A stretch of DNA of 64,000 nucleotides from Azolla pinnata (lineage: Eukaryota; Streptophyta; Polypodiopsida; Salviniales; Salviniaceae), in contig JBBBWG010011224.1 in the NCBI GenBank assembly GCA_037176905.1, forward strand, positions 4,344 to 68,343, written 5' to 3'. Positions within the stretch are counted from its first letter, which is position 1; every line of letters starts with the position of its first letter. The notes under the pieces are model-generated. The model was not told the DNA's origin, did no database searches, and saw only the letters and a program-made list of their open reading frames with translations. The position numbers and the translations under genes were made by a program. Below are positions 53,453 through 64,000 of the stretch, one piece after another.

Positions 53453-56400
53453 ATGAATCTCTTCGGAAAGAAAACCACCGCCAAAGGTACGCCTTTCTTC
53501 TCCTTTTCCCCTCCCCCCTTCCCCCTTCCCCCTTCCCCTCCTCCTTCTCTTCCTCCTCGTCCTCGTCCTCCTTCTGCTTTAGATCTAGTTGTTGTGAGAG
53601 TCTATTGAACCATCACCGGTAAACACGGTGCCCCCTTGCCAAAGCACCCTCTGGAAAAGTCCTTCCTTTTTTTGTTCGGCCAAGATTTAGTAAGAGCTTC
53701 AGAACATACAGGAACAACAGCTCACACCCACGCATCGAACGCGCATATGGTACTGAATCATCGTTTTCTGTGTGCAGATGCGCTACGGACGAGCAAGAGA
53801 GAAACGGCAGTTGCTACCCGAGGTCTGAACTTTGTTTCCCTTAATCAGAAATACTTTGTCCCCCCTGGCTTCACTGACCTAGCCCAACGACTTGAAATTA
53901 CGGGAGTACATCATCAGACGACGTTGCATCTCTTATGATGCATTTGCTCAAAGTTCTCATTTTGATGCATTCTAGAGCATTCGAATTTCTCTAATTATGT
54001 CGACAAACAGTGTGAAGCTGGGCTCATCTAATGCAATTGTAAATTTCTTAAATGTCTGGAATAGTGTGAAGCTGGGCTCGTCAAATATATACAATATCCT
54101 GCTTATATACCTGTATTTTAGTGGGCGCAGTATTTTGTTGTTCTCTGTTATGTTTTATCACCCTAGCCACTATGACATCAAACATCTTGCCTTAGAATTC
54201 CCAGTAATTGGGAAGATAGTACTGCATCAATAACTGGTCAGATGGTTCTCTAATTGTAGACTTCTGGCCAAAGGATAAATTTTATTGTGTGTATGCATGC
54301 ATATCTATCTATGTACCATTGCTGACAAAATACTGAACATATGATCTCTGTAGGATGCATATTCTAAGTGTTTTAAAAGTATTTTATCTTTCTAAAGAAA
54401 TTTCTTAGAATATGTATCGTAAACATAGATTATGTTAATTATGCTAAATACTGGTTAGATTTTCTTGCATTTAATAGTTAATGTACTAACATTAGCTAAT
54501 TTAATCTCTCTACTTTGTAACACTATAATGGAATAGTGTCAGAACAATGAAGACCACTTCATCTCAGAAAATTTTCTTTGACCAAAATTTGTACTTTTAT
54601 TTCTTGAGACGAAAGATGCCTGTTAAATTCTAAGTATTTAGAGTACCATAAATTTGCTATCAGAATTCTTCTAAGCATTACGAAAAATTTCATACATAAG
54701 CTCCATGTACATACGTATGCGTGTTTCTTTGTATAATTTGAGAATAACAACAGAGATGTGGTTTTGAGTAGGAATTGAGAGAGAGATTGGAGCTTTGCAA
54801 GCAGAGGTATGGCTAACTACTCCTCCTAGGTCTAAGTTAATATCTTATACCAAATGCCTCCATCTTATACCACATGCCTTTTTACATGTATTGTGCTGAA
54901 ATCAGGAAAAGAAGCTTGTCGCAGAGATCAAGAAGACTGCAAAGACAGGGAATGAGGTTTGTTCATATGTTTGAAACAATATTTAGAATACACATTCTAC
55001 ACATAATATGCAGAATGTTGATTCTGACAAGTGGACTTACTGATTGTGATGATTTTGTCTGCTTATTTCTTTCAAATTTCCCATGAATAATTTCACTCAA
55101 TAAAGGAATCATGTAGAAAATACTTCTCAACGAGGAGATCCTTACATTTGAAAAGAAGTTTTAGGCTAAATGCTTTTCGGAGTGAAAAAAAAAACCTTGT
55201 TAAGTGTGTAAATGCGTGAATGGTTACATGAGTTTTTCACGTGGAAAACCACACCTATATTTGAAATAACAAGTGAAATAACAAATGGATTTGTCAGGAA
55301 AAACAGATCAGTGAAGATTAAATAGCTTACAGTTTTGCTACTTGAACACCGCGTAGGTTTGATGAAGATTAAAACAAGCTCATGATTTTGCTATTAGAGA
55401 AACGTGTTGGAATCTAGATGCACGTTGATATATATTGGTTAACTGCTCGCTGCAAAGGAATTTTCTAACTTCAATTCCTGTTTTCATCAAATATTTGGAA
55501 GTTTCCTATTTCCTTTGCATGTTTTTTGTTCAAGTAGAATAATGCTGATTGTGATGGATATTACATTTGTTGTGTAAGGTTTTTTTTTATTATCTTATCA
55601 TTTCTTATGTATCCTTGAACAGGCAGCCACCAAAATATTGGCTAGGCAACTAATTAGATTGAGGCAACAAATAGAGAAATTACAGGGTAGCCGTGCACAA
55701 ATGCGTGGTGTTGCTACACATACACAGGTGTGGTGTAAGAATAAGCAGTTCTTTTTCTTTTTCATTTCTAAGAGTTTCTCGAAATTCATGGTATATTGGA
55801 GTTTGTGATGCTACTCAAAAAATGACACGTTTTTTAAGCGTTTGCTTTCTTTCCTTATCCAGGCTATGTATGCAAATACAGCTGTTGCAGGGGCAATGAA
55901 AGGAGCTAGCAAGGCTATGGCTGCAATGAACAAGGTTTTTCCGTTTTACCTTTTATTTCATTCCAAATTTTTGCTGGATATGTGCATCTTGTTTCTTATA
56001 TCATGCGATCCATTGGTTCTTGATTTGTATACTCATTGTTGACCTATGTGTAGCAAATGGAACCAGCTAAACAAGCCAAGGTTATGCAAGAATTCCAGAG
56101 ACAATCAGCCCAGATGGACATGACGGTATGTTTCTACCATTTCTCTGCTCCATTTCCATGGCCCATATATAGGTTTTTTTGTCAGTTAGGTCAGTTTGTA
56201 ACTTATTATTTCTACTATGTAAGCATCAAATCAGGAAAATATATGATTAAGAATTTGTAGGTGTATGTATATTGTAGCATTTATATGTATATATAGTGTG
56301 TGCGTACGCGAGAAGGAAAGAAATCAATCGATTGAATTGAAATACAGACGGAGATGATGTCGGGCTCCATTGATGATGCTTTGGATAACGATGAAGCTGA

Positions 56401-56993
56401 AGAAGAGACAGAAGAATTGACCAATCAGGTGTGCGAACACTTGAGTTTTCTGGTTGGAGAACATTTTAGATTCTTGCTCCCATTTTGTTTCCTTACACTG
56501 TTTTTCATATTTTTCAGGTTTTGGATGAAATAGGTGTTGACATAGCTGCTCAAGTATGTAAAAACTTCAAGTTTTTAAATATGTGCTATATTTAACACTT
56601 TTCCTTTCCATACCCCACCAAAATCTGTTCTAGAATCACAATAGTAAATTAGGGATCATAACATTTAATCTGTGTTGTAGCTTTCATCTGCACCAAGGGG
56701 GAAGATAGCAGAGAAACGGGCGCAAGGTGTTGCTGGCAGGTATGAGTGATTAATTCTTCATTGTTTTCCAAATAACGAGTATTCAGAAGGATATATGGCA
56801 GGTAAGATCTATTACTCGTTGTTTTAGCTCAACGAACCGGCATCTATTTTAGCATGAACGCCGGTGATCTAATCACCCTGTACTGTGTATTGGTTAGTAA
56901 AAAACAATACTGTGTACTGTGACAAGTATTTATTTTTGCAGCTCCAGAGTCGATGATCTAGAGGAAAGGCTGGCAGCGCTACGCAATGTCTGA
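53453..56993 (+). CDS. VPS2: ESCRT-III subunit VPS2 (CHMP2, VPS2.2/2.3-like)
   Basis: VPS2 polymerises with VPS24 on endosomes to cut membranes inward, and its tail recruits the ATPase VPS4. Eleven coding exons: 53453-53486, 53778-53822, 54772-54806, 54906-54956, 55623-55727, 55863-55934, 56054-56125, 56348-56428, 56518-56553, 56681-56739 and 56942-56993. They give 213 residues with perfect phase. The N-terminus MNLFGKKTTAKDALRTSKRE and a basic helix EEKKLVAEIKKTAKTGNEAA precede LARQLIRLRQQIEKLQGSRA. An acidic region (DNDEAEEETEELTNQ, VLDEIGVDIAAQLSS) follows, and the C-terminal MIM1 helix for the VPS4 MIT domain reads VDDLEERLAALRNV. All ESCRT-III parts are present. Confidence 0.97.
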
Positions 56994-57996
56994 GCCATTT
57001 CTATTGTAAGATGATTTTGGCTTTGAAGTCATTTTTCTTGTGTGATATCCTCCATTCCTGTGCCTATCTTTCTTTTTCTCCTATATGATGGGTGATATTG
57101 CAGATGTAAAAAATGATAGATCTCATATTGTATCAAATTCCATTTTTCTTTATTAGTTGATGATGCATAACAAACATTCTGCCAGGAGAAAGGGTTCATC
57201 CAATCCAATCAAGCATTCTTGGTGGATCACTTGTCTCGATACTAACTACATGCTTGATTGCTGAATTACCAACTCTTAGCCCCCCTTTCCTCTGTTCCCC
57301 AGTTTATTATACTTGACAAAGCAATGTGGATTATCATCATGTGTATGTGTATCATTATGTCAAACTCGCTTGCTGCTTCAATGCAATAAAGTTGTATCTT
57401 GCTTATTTCACACAAGGATGAATGGTGTTGTATCCTGTGTCATCTCTAATGTTTTCAAACAGCTCTTTTACCAGCATAATACATGCAGTGTGTATATAGA
57501 TAGCATCAAAGCCTTTAATTTGGCATGCTCAATAAACCATGTAAAAAAGCTGGAATGAAATGACTTGATAAGAGGAGAATTTACATAGCATTGCTCTCAC
57601 ATGCAATTTTTGTACATGCTATTGCTCGGATACAATCAAGAAAAACCTTACTTCTTGTACCCTCATAATCATCATCACCATCGACCATTGACTTTACATT
57701 TACAAGCAACGCATCGAGACGAGTGCAATGAATCATATAGCATATATCATGATAGCACGATGCTTAAGAGGCATCGTTTGAGCTTGTCCAATGAGGGCCT
57801 CGAGCACAAAACAAGTTTAGAGCAACATTGAATGTGTGTATGTGCTATTTTCAAGGCATTAGACAAAATATCTACAGCTAATATTGGTCAAAACCATCTT
57901 CTCTGTAGAGGTCTTCTCCCTCTTCTCTCCGGAGACATGAACCTGACAGGCTGAAAACCTCCCCTTCCTGCTGTTCCATCCTCAAACCCTGCCAAA
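56994..57996. other. Intergenic between VPS2 and COX11
   Basis: VPS2 3' UTR followed by the COX11 upstream region. Only short frames; nothing else recognised. Confidence 0.5.
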
Positions 57997-60351
57997 ATGG
58001 CCTCCAAGCTTGTTGGGCGGTTCGCTGCTCGCAGAATCGGCGCTCAACTGACCTCCTTCTGGAATCCCATGCACTCTCAGAACCCTGGCATGCGAATCGG
58101 GTCCGAACCACCACGCCCCAGATTCAACTTCCATAGCTATTTGCTGGAAGAGAAGAGACGAGAGGCCCTCCCCTTGCTGCCTTTGTCCCCGTCTTCTTTC
58201 CGTGGCTACCGGACGATGCCAGAAGCTGAGGCTGCCGCAGCAGAGAAGACTCTGCAGAAGAAAGCCCAAGCGACGCTCATGTATCTCATTGCCTTAGTCT
58301 TTGCCATGGTCGGATGCTCTTATGCAGCTGTTCCTTTGTACAGGAAGTTTTGTCAGGCCACTGGCTATGGAGGAACCGTGCGAAGGATCGAGGTTGGGAT
58401 TCTTGTTCTTTTATGCATGTGCATGTAGAGGTGGGTGATAGGTGTGTATGTGGCGATTGGTATATATGAATGGGGAGATTGGTATATGTGGGTGGGGAGA
58501 TTGGTATGTGTATATGTGGAGGTGGGGTGTGTGTATGTGGGGTATGTGTAGCTGGAGATAGAGTATATGCATTGTGGAGANNNNNNNNNNNNNNNNNNNN
58601 NNNNNNNNNNNNNNNNNNNNNNNNNNNNNNNNNNNNNNNNNNNNNNNNNNNNNNNNNNNNNNNNNNNNNNNNNNNNNNNNAGATTGGTGTGTGTATGTGA
58701 ATATGGAGATGGATATTTACAATGTATAGGTGTTTTGTCAGCTGGATGGTATCTTTTATGCTTTTTACCTATGGTATGAATGTTTCTGGCTTGGCATATA
58801 TTTTGCCTAATTCTTTTTCTTGGCAGACTGTAGAGGAGAAGATTGCTCGACATTCGGATACTGCTGATGCCATGGCGCCAAGGTCGAAAATTTTTAAGCA
58901 AAAAACACAATTGAGGACAAGAGATGCAACATTTTGTGAACATTTCAGTCCATAGCAATGAACTATGGCACTGCATGTTGCAAGAATTATTGTGATATAG
59001 AAGTAGCTTCATGTATTTTCTCACAATTTCGTTACTTTTATGAGCTACTGTGAGGTCCTTATTTCTTTATCTTGTGTAAATTAGGCAATTGGTTGTGCAA
59101 TTCAATGCTGATATCGCAGATGGATTGCCATGGAAATTTACACCAACACAGAGAGCGGTAAGTAAACTGCGATAGCTTTTACTGTCATTGACATGGGATC
59201 ATTTTTTGCCTTTACACCCATTATGTTAATACTTCTGATATATCATGTTTTGTAGGTTAAGGTAAAGCCAGGGCAAAGCACATTGGCATTTTTCACAGCT
59301 GAGAACTTGAGCTCGAAGCCAATTACAGGTGTTTCGACATACAATGTAACGCCTATGAAGGTAAAACATTTCTCAAAAGGCTACTAAATGAATCTACCGA
59401 ATTCAAAACTAATATGAAGAGATTCAAGCTCCAGGTGTATTTTCCTCTGCAGTTCTCAACTTTCTCTTTGTTTTTCCTCTTGCCCTAACAAACCAGAAAT
59501 TAATCATCGTTCACAATGTTGATTGTATGCTTCATGTCACTGAAGATAGCTTTCCTAGGCAAGTTAATAGAGAGTTCCATTGATCCCTCTGAATATTCCT
59601 TGTAACCTGCCTTTACTTTGCATATCGATTTGGAATTCACGGCTTTACACACACTGTGTCTACCTGATTTTGTAACTTTCTTCCTGGATCTATGCTAAGC
59701 GAGTGCATACAACATAATAAAACCCATTAAATAGGACTCAACCAACTACCTTTAAGATTCCAAAGCACAGGCTTTGATTGTTAGGATAACAGTGAACCTG
59801 TATCACATGAGGCTTGAATCCCCTACCTTAAAGATTCTGAAGACAAAAATGATGGCATAGTGGATAACAGATTCTTGCAAATGCATGTGCATGGGCGTTC
59901 AAATTGTGCTCTATATTTAAAATGCTACACACATATGCTATGGTTTTTGTCATAAATAAAAAGATGCAATGTTATTGTTCCGTTATTGTTCTAACTGCTC
60001 TCATTTCCTATTAGGCGGGTGCATACTTTAACAAGATCCAATGCTTTTGTTTCGAAGAGCAACGGCTCCTGCCTGGAGAGAAGATTGATATGCCTGTATG
60101 CGGTAAAAATCCGACAAATCGTCGGTTGGTTCATTTTATGTGAAAAGGTTTTCATGGCGTTTCATTCAAGAGGGTTTTATGTGAATTATGACAATGAAAT
60201 GCATGTGCATATGCAGGTCTTTTTCTACATCGACCCAGAGTTTGCAACTGATCCGAAGATGAACGATGTAAATAACTTAATTCTGTCATACACATTTTTC
60301 AAAGTGGAAGAAGACAACAAAGAAGAGGTTGTCTCTCAAGACAGGGGTTGA
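57997..60351 (+). CDS. COX11: Cytochrome c oxidase assembly protein COX11
   Basis: COX11 is a copper chaperone of the mitochondrial inner membrane that helps build the CuB site of COX1. Exons: 57997-58392, 58827-58882, 59085-59157, 59256-59360, 60015-60095 and 60217-60351. They give 281 residues. The N-terminus ([20 protein letters not shown]) is a mitochondrial presequence. One membrane helix is [20 protein letters not shown], followed by [18 protein letters not shown]. The copper motif CFCF sits in [17 protein letters not shown]. Other family blocks are [35 protein letters not shown] and [11 protein letters not shown]. All phases close. Intron 1 contains the second scaffold gap. Confidence 0.97.
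58430..58720. repeat. Minisatellite in COX11 intron 1 with a 100-N scaffold gap
   Basis: GGGGAGATTGGTATATGTGG-like units repeat on the left side, and AGATTGGTGTGTGTATGTG resumes after the gap (58581-58680). The gap lies within the repeat. Confidence 0.9.
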
Positions 60352-63300
60352 TGTTGGAAAGAATTCTGTTCTAGAATTCCATTATTGATTCCTGTCTCTT
60401 TTAAGTTATTGAAAGAAGAGATGGAGGCTCAAAACTGCCCATCCCACATGCCATTGTTAATATAAATTAATGTGCCATCAACCTTGATAGGAAATGCAAT
60501 AAGCCTTTTCACCCTGTTGATGTATCATAGTACACATGTATCAGTTTGGAATTGAGAGCTTCATAAAACTCCTAACATTTTTCCAAGGCATGAGATCGTT
60601 ATCCTTGAAGCAGTGCCTGAGATACATTGGAATTGCGTTATGAAAGGAAGATGCTAGAATGTTGAAATTCTTGTAGTCCAAGTAAGATGTTTGTTACCTT
60701 GGATTGTTGAGAAAACTAAACATGACAATGGATTGTGGGCCAATCGTTGCTGTCAATTTTGTGAAATCATGCTATGTTAATTAATATTATTCTCTTGTTG
60801 ATGTGCATTTGTTGCTATGATTCTTGGATAAAACTTGTCAATCGCTATGGTTTTTAGATTGGCACATGCGAGTTTACCATGATGCAATACTTTATCTTGA
60901 AGTGAGGAATCCTGGGTTCAAATCGCTCGATCTAATTCTGCCCGAAGTTTTGATGTTCTGTTGGTTGTATGTACTATAAACTACACCGAATTGAATTTAG
61001 ATGATGAATAGCTTAGGTTTATCAGTCAATTAGCTTCTAGTCACACACAACAATATTGTTGGGCTTTTCACCTAACCTCGATTCTTTCTTTAACAGCAAG
61101 GATATATTTGATGTGGGCCCTCCAAAGGAGAAATTTATCTAGTTGAATTTCTTGATGAGGAAGCACCTTGGGAAGCTAAGAAAGTGTGTAATTTAGGGTA
61201 CATAGAGAAAGTGTTAATGGTAGCCTGTAGGTAGACGAGCGGATTTTATGATCATTATGATCATGAAGGTCACAATGATAGGGGAGCGGATTTTATCGAG
61301 GACTTCGGTTTTCATTGGAAAGGCATACTTATTTCTTGAATGGGACTTGCATCCTAGAATATGACTAGAATTATTCGATTCTGCGGCTATGAATTCTCCA
61401 CTTGTTTTCGATGATGATCGATGTGGTAGCTACTAATGGCTGGTGGATTCGATGATGCTGATGGGTTTGACAGGTTTGTTGCAAGCACCATTTCCAGCTT
61501 GGGCCATCATCAAATGTTGTGTAACAATATCTGACTTCATGTGTTTTGATGTTCCAAGTTTTGATGTGTAGCTCTGGAGCAGAGAAATCAATTTGAGAGC
61601 AAGAAGAGCTATTTTGCATCTCTATAAAGATGGTTTTTTCTTTCTTTTAATCCTGAACTTGCTTAGATGTAGATCATTCAGCTTCGAGCATCTCTGCCGG
61701 CAACACGATCTTGTGCTGGTCTTACGCTCGATATCCATTCATCCTTTTTGGCGGATGATGTACACATGAGGTATCTGTCTTTCAATTTTCCTTTTTCTGC
61801 ATAAAACCCTAATTCCTGTTCATTTTTGGGCTTAGGGCTGCAGGATACATCTCCAAAATATCTTGGAAACGATGTGCATGTGAGTTGTGTACCTGATCTT
61901 TTTCTTAACTTAATAGTTGCTCGCAGGGTTTATGTTTTGCATTTCTGGGGCAGATATATCTCTATCGCTTGGGAAAACATTATTGCTGTCTGAAGCCCTG
62001 TGTGTTGTCCATTTAGGGTTAAGGTCGTCTGCATGATTTGTGCGCACCCTCTTGACAACAACTTTGCATGCATGTAAGATATGGGTTTCTCTTCCAGAAA
62101 CACCAAATTTTGTTCATTTTAGGGTTACGGTTCTATGGTGCATCTCTATCCTCAAACAATTGGACGTGTATGGATAATAGTATCGCCTTTGAACGTAAAA
62201 TATCATTCATGATATACCAATAAACATTTTCATGTGCTACATGTGCAACAAAGTAGCAACTCTCAATGTTCAAGAAGTTTATGAATGAAGGCGGCAATTG
62301 ACGGTGCATGGTTTGGTTCTGAGAGGAATCGGTGGTTGGATAAAAGATAATCATTGTCGAATGTAATAACAGGTATCAAAATGTAATACTTCGATTCTTG
62401 GGCTTGATTAGAGGAGATCATGCTTCATTGTCTAGTCTTATAACCAGTGCTTGAATGCCTTGGCTCACATCTTAGTGAATAATGTGCATTTAATTTGGAT
62501 AGGCTCTTGCGTGTACCGGTTTCCCTGATTGCAAAAAAATATAGTTTTGTTGTTAATTGCTGCATAGATAGTATAACAATGTAAAGCATGACCCCCTACA
62601 TGGAGGATCAAGGGCAGTAAGAGTTGATCAACGTTTTAAATCAAGGTCTAGTGAAAAAATCACCCACATTTTTTGTTATATTTGACATTGGGGCCGGGAA
62701 AAGGTCAAGAACTAACTTTCCATGTATAATTGAACCTAATCAAATGAATTTCCACTGTGATTACTCAGGAAGACTAAGAGTTGATGAATGGTTTTGATAT
62801 ATAGTGATTTTATGAACAAATCACCCACAATCACCCAATCAAATTACCACTTTGATTGCTGCTTTGCACACATGAAGATCAAAAGTTTCTTTTTTGAGGC
62901 GGGTTCTTGTGATTGTGTACAATTCACAGCAAACCAAAATCGGCTCCACATTTTTAAATAAGAACTAGCAGGAGACTTATGCAGGTAGAGGTTGGAGTCA
63001 AAGGAGAGAATGAAAGAGTTGAATTCAGAGCAATTATAGGAGTAGAAGATTAGGTTCTGGAAGGCGAGATACCTTGACTTGTGATTGACTTCTTGTAGTT
63101 CCTGCAGCCTCTGTTGTGAATTGAGGTACTATCCTGAGCGTTCAGATTGCATTCTGAATTCCATAAGCTGTTAGCTCTAGACTTTTTGATATGCTCACAT
63201 TTTGTACCCATTAGTCTTTTGATGCTGTGTGTGAGTCGATTGTTCAGACTGATGGAAAGATGGCATTGTAAACTTTTTATTTTGTCTATGTTTTGACATC

Positions 63301-63493
63301 AGTGGTGGCATTTAAAGCACATTCATGTAAAGAATGGAGAAATGGACTCGAAGGGACAGGAGCCACTGTCGTTCCTGTTGTAATTTATATGTTCATTACA
63401 TGGTAAGATACCCTGTTTCCTTAATGATGCCATCAAATGATTAGATATTGCCCATTTTTATATAGTGCTTACTTGAATAAGAATGCTGGCTAA
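60352..63493. other. Intergenic between convergent COX11 and the receptor kinase
   Basis: COX11 3' UTR at the left. Sequence at 60857-60925 has a weak tRNA-like pattern (TGGCACATGCG, then GGGTTCAAATC). A degenerate duplication lies at about 62617-62680 and 62770-62845 (TAAGAGTTGAT ... AAATCACCCACA). No protein gene is recognised. Confidence 0.5.
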
Positions 63494-64000
63494 CTACCTT
63501 GCAGACAAAGCTGTTACAGACCCTGAGAGGTAGGAGTGTAAATTTGAGGAGGTGCTAGAGCTTTTCTCACCAGCCGAAGGATCTCGCAGGTGGGCAGGGT
63601 AAGGAGGGATCGTGGTTTCTTCACCATTTCCTTCGATGAGCTGAACAATCTGCAGCATCGAGGGTCTTAAATGAGGCTGCTGTTGGATGCACCGGAGCCC
63701 AATTTTGAGGAGTCTGATTCTCTCACGGTCCTCCTCAAGCTGAAGCTCATTGGATTCCAAAACATTTTCTCCTGGTAAGTCCTCTTCTTTCCGAAAGTCG
63801 ACATTCCCAGGATCTTGATTGTGGCTATGCAAATGTCGATGCTCTTCCTCATCGAGAGCGTCGTCCTCTCGATTTGGAATGTGTGGTCCTCTGTGTTTGA
63901 CGCTTCCTTCGATCGATGAGATGAACTGGTATGCCCAATTTACAAGGGAGTCATCATCACTCCCTCTCTCATGAAATCCTCTCACAAGCTCAAGCAGCAC
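63494..64000 (-). CDS. Receptor-like protein kinase, C-terminal end (partial)
   Basis: The visible 168 residues are the last exon and run off the window end. Kinase subdomains X-XI are recognisable: LLELVRG (the LLELVTG class motif), SLVNWAYQF, then IRLLKIGLRCIQQQPHLRPS, MLQIVQLIEG and a Ser-rich tail ending TALSAR. The Arg in LRPSM is the conserved subdomain XI residue. Between NWAYQF and the RLLKIGL helix there is a long charged linker (His/Asp/Glu-rich, about 70 residues) where most plant receptor kinases have 30-40. Catalytic residues and the ectodomain lie outside the window, so the subfamily cannot be fixed. Confidence 0.82.
   Translation of the reverse strand: MLLELVRGFHERGSDDDSLVNWAYQFISSIEGSVKHRGPHIPNREDDALDEEEHRHLHSHNQDPGNVDFRKEEDLPGENVLESNELQLEEDRERIRLLKIGLRCIQQQPHLRPSMLQIVQLIEGNGEETTIPPYPAHLRDPSAGEKSSSTSSNLHSYLSGSVTALSAR

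Overview
This is nuclear DNA from a land plant. The genes have many short introns with GT..AG ends, introns are AT-rich, and the encoded proteins are plant-type: a CRM-domain organelle protein, a PLS-class PPR protein, ERD15, an RFI2-like RING protein and a transit-peptide protein. From memory of family style, the PPR repeats ('VSWGAMVSGYVEHG', 'DMYAKCGS') look like those of ferns, so a fern or other seed-free vascular plant is my best guess. That is inference; no marker in the window settles it. Two runs of exactly 100 N mark scaffold gaps, each inside an intron.

Layout. 1-1.9 kb: 5' part of histone acetyltransferase GCN5 (minus), head to head with a chloroplast-type protein of unknown function (plus, 2.2-5.7 kb). 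7.4-9.6 kb: U1 snRNP protein U1-C (minus), divergent from a CRM-domain protein (plus, 10.8-13.0 kb) that ends in acidic Trp-Gly repeats. 13.0-19.6 kb: gene-poor and repeat-rich, with a foldback element (14.6-15.4 kb), a TTGCCGC motif array around a perfect hairpin (17.4-18.25 kb) and an orphan coding exon (18.55-18.77 kb). 19.6-24.8 kb: spindle assembly factor TPX2 (minus, 21 coding exons). 25.2-25.6 kb: two tRNA-like SINE copies with telomere-like tails. 27.3-29.7 kb: an intronless PPR gene between two CAT/CAC arrays. 31.9-32.3 kb: ERD15-like PAM2 protein. 34.8-38.2 kb: GDP-mannose pyrophosphorylase (minus). 38.5-39.5 kb: TATG/CATG minisatellites. 41.7-43.6 kb: ubiquitin-ribosomal protein L40 fusion (minus), head to head with an RFI2-like RING protein (plus, 44.0-52.2 kb) that has a 6.5-kb first intron. 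53.5-57.0 kb: ESCRT-III subunit VPS2. 58.0-60.4 kb: COX11 (plus). 63.5-64.0 kb: the C-terminal end of a receptor-like kinase (minus) that leaves the window.

The genes are unrelated housekeeping and regulatory genes (chromatin, splicing, spindle, ascorbate/cell wall, ubiquitin and translation, membrane scission, respiration) and do not form a cluster. I reconstructed exon structures by hand; reading phase closes across every junction reported, which is strong internal support. No operon, CRISPR, phage or biosynthetic cluster is present. The most unusual material is in the repeats: a CpG-decayed palindrome array inside a foldback, a hairpin with 36-bp perfect arms inside a motif array, and SINE copies ending in telomere-like repeats.
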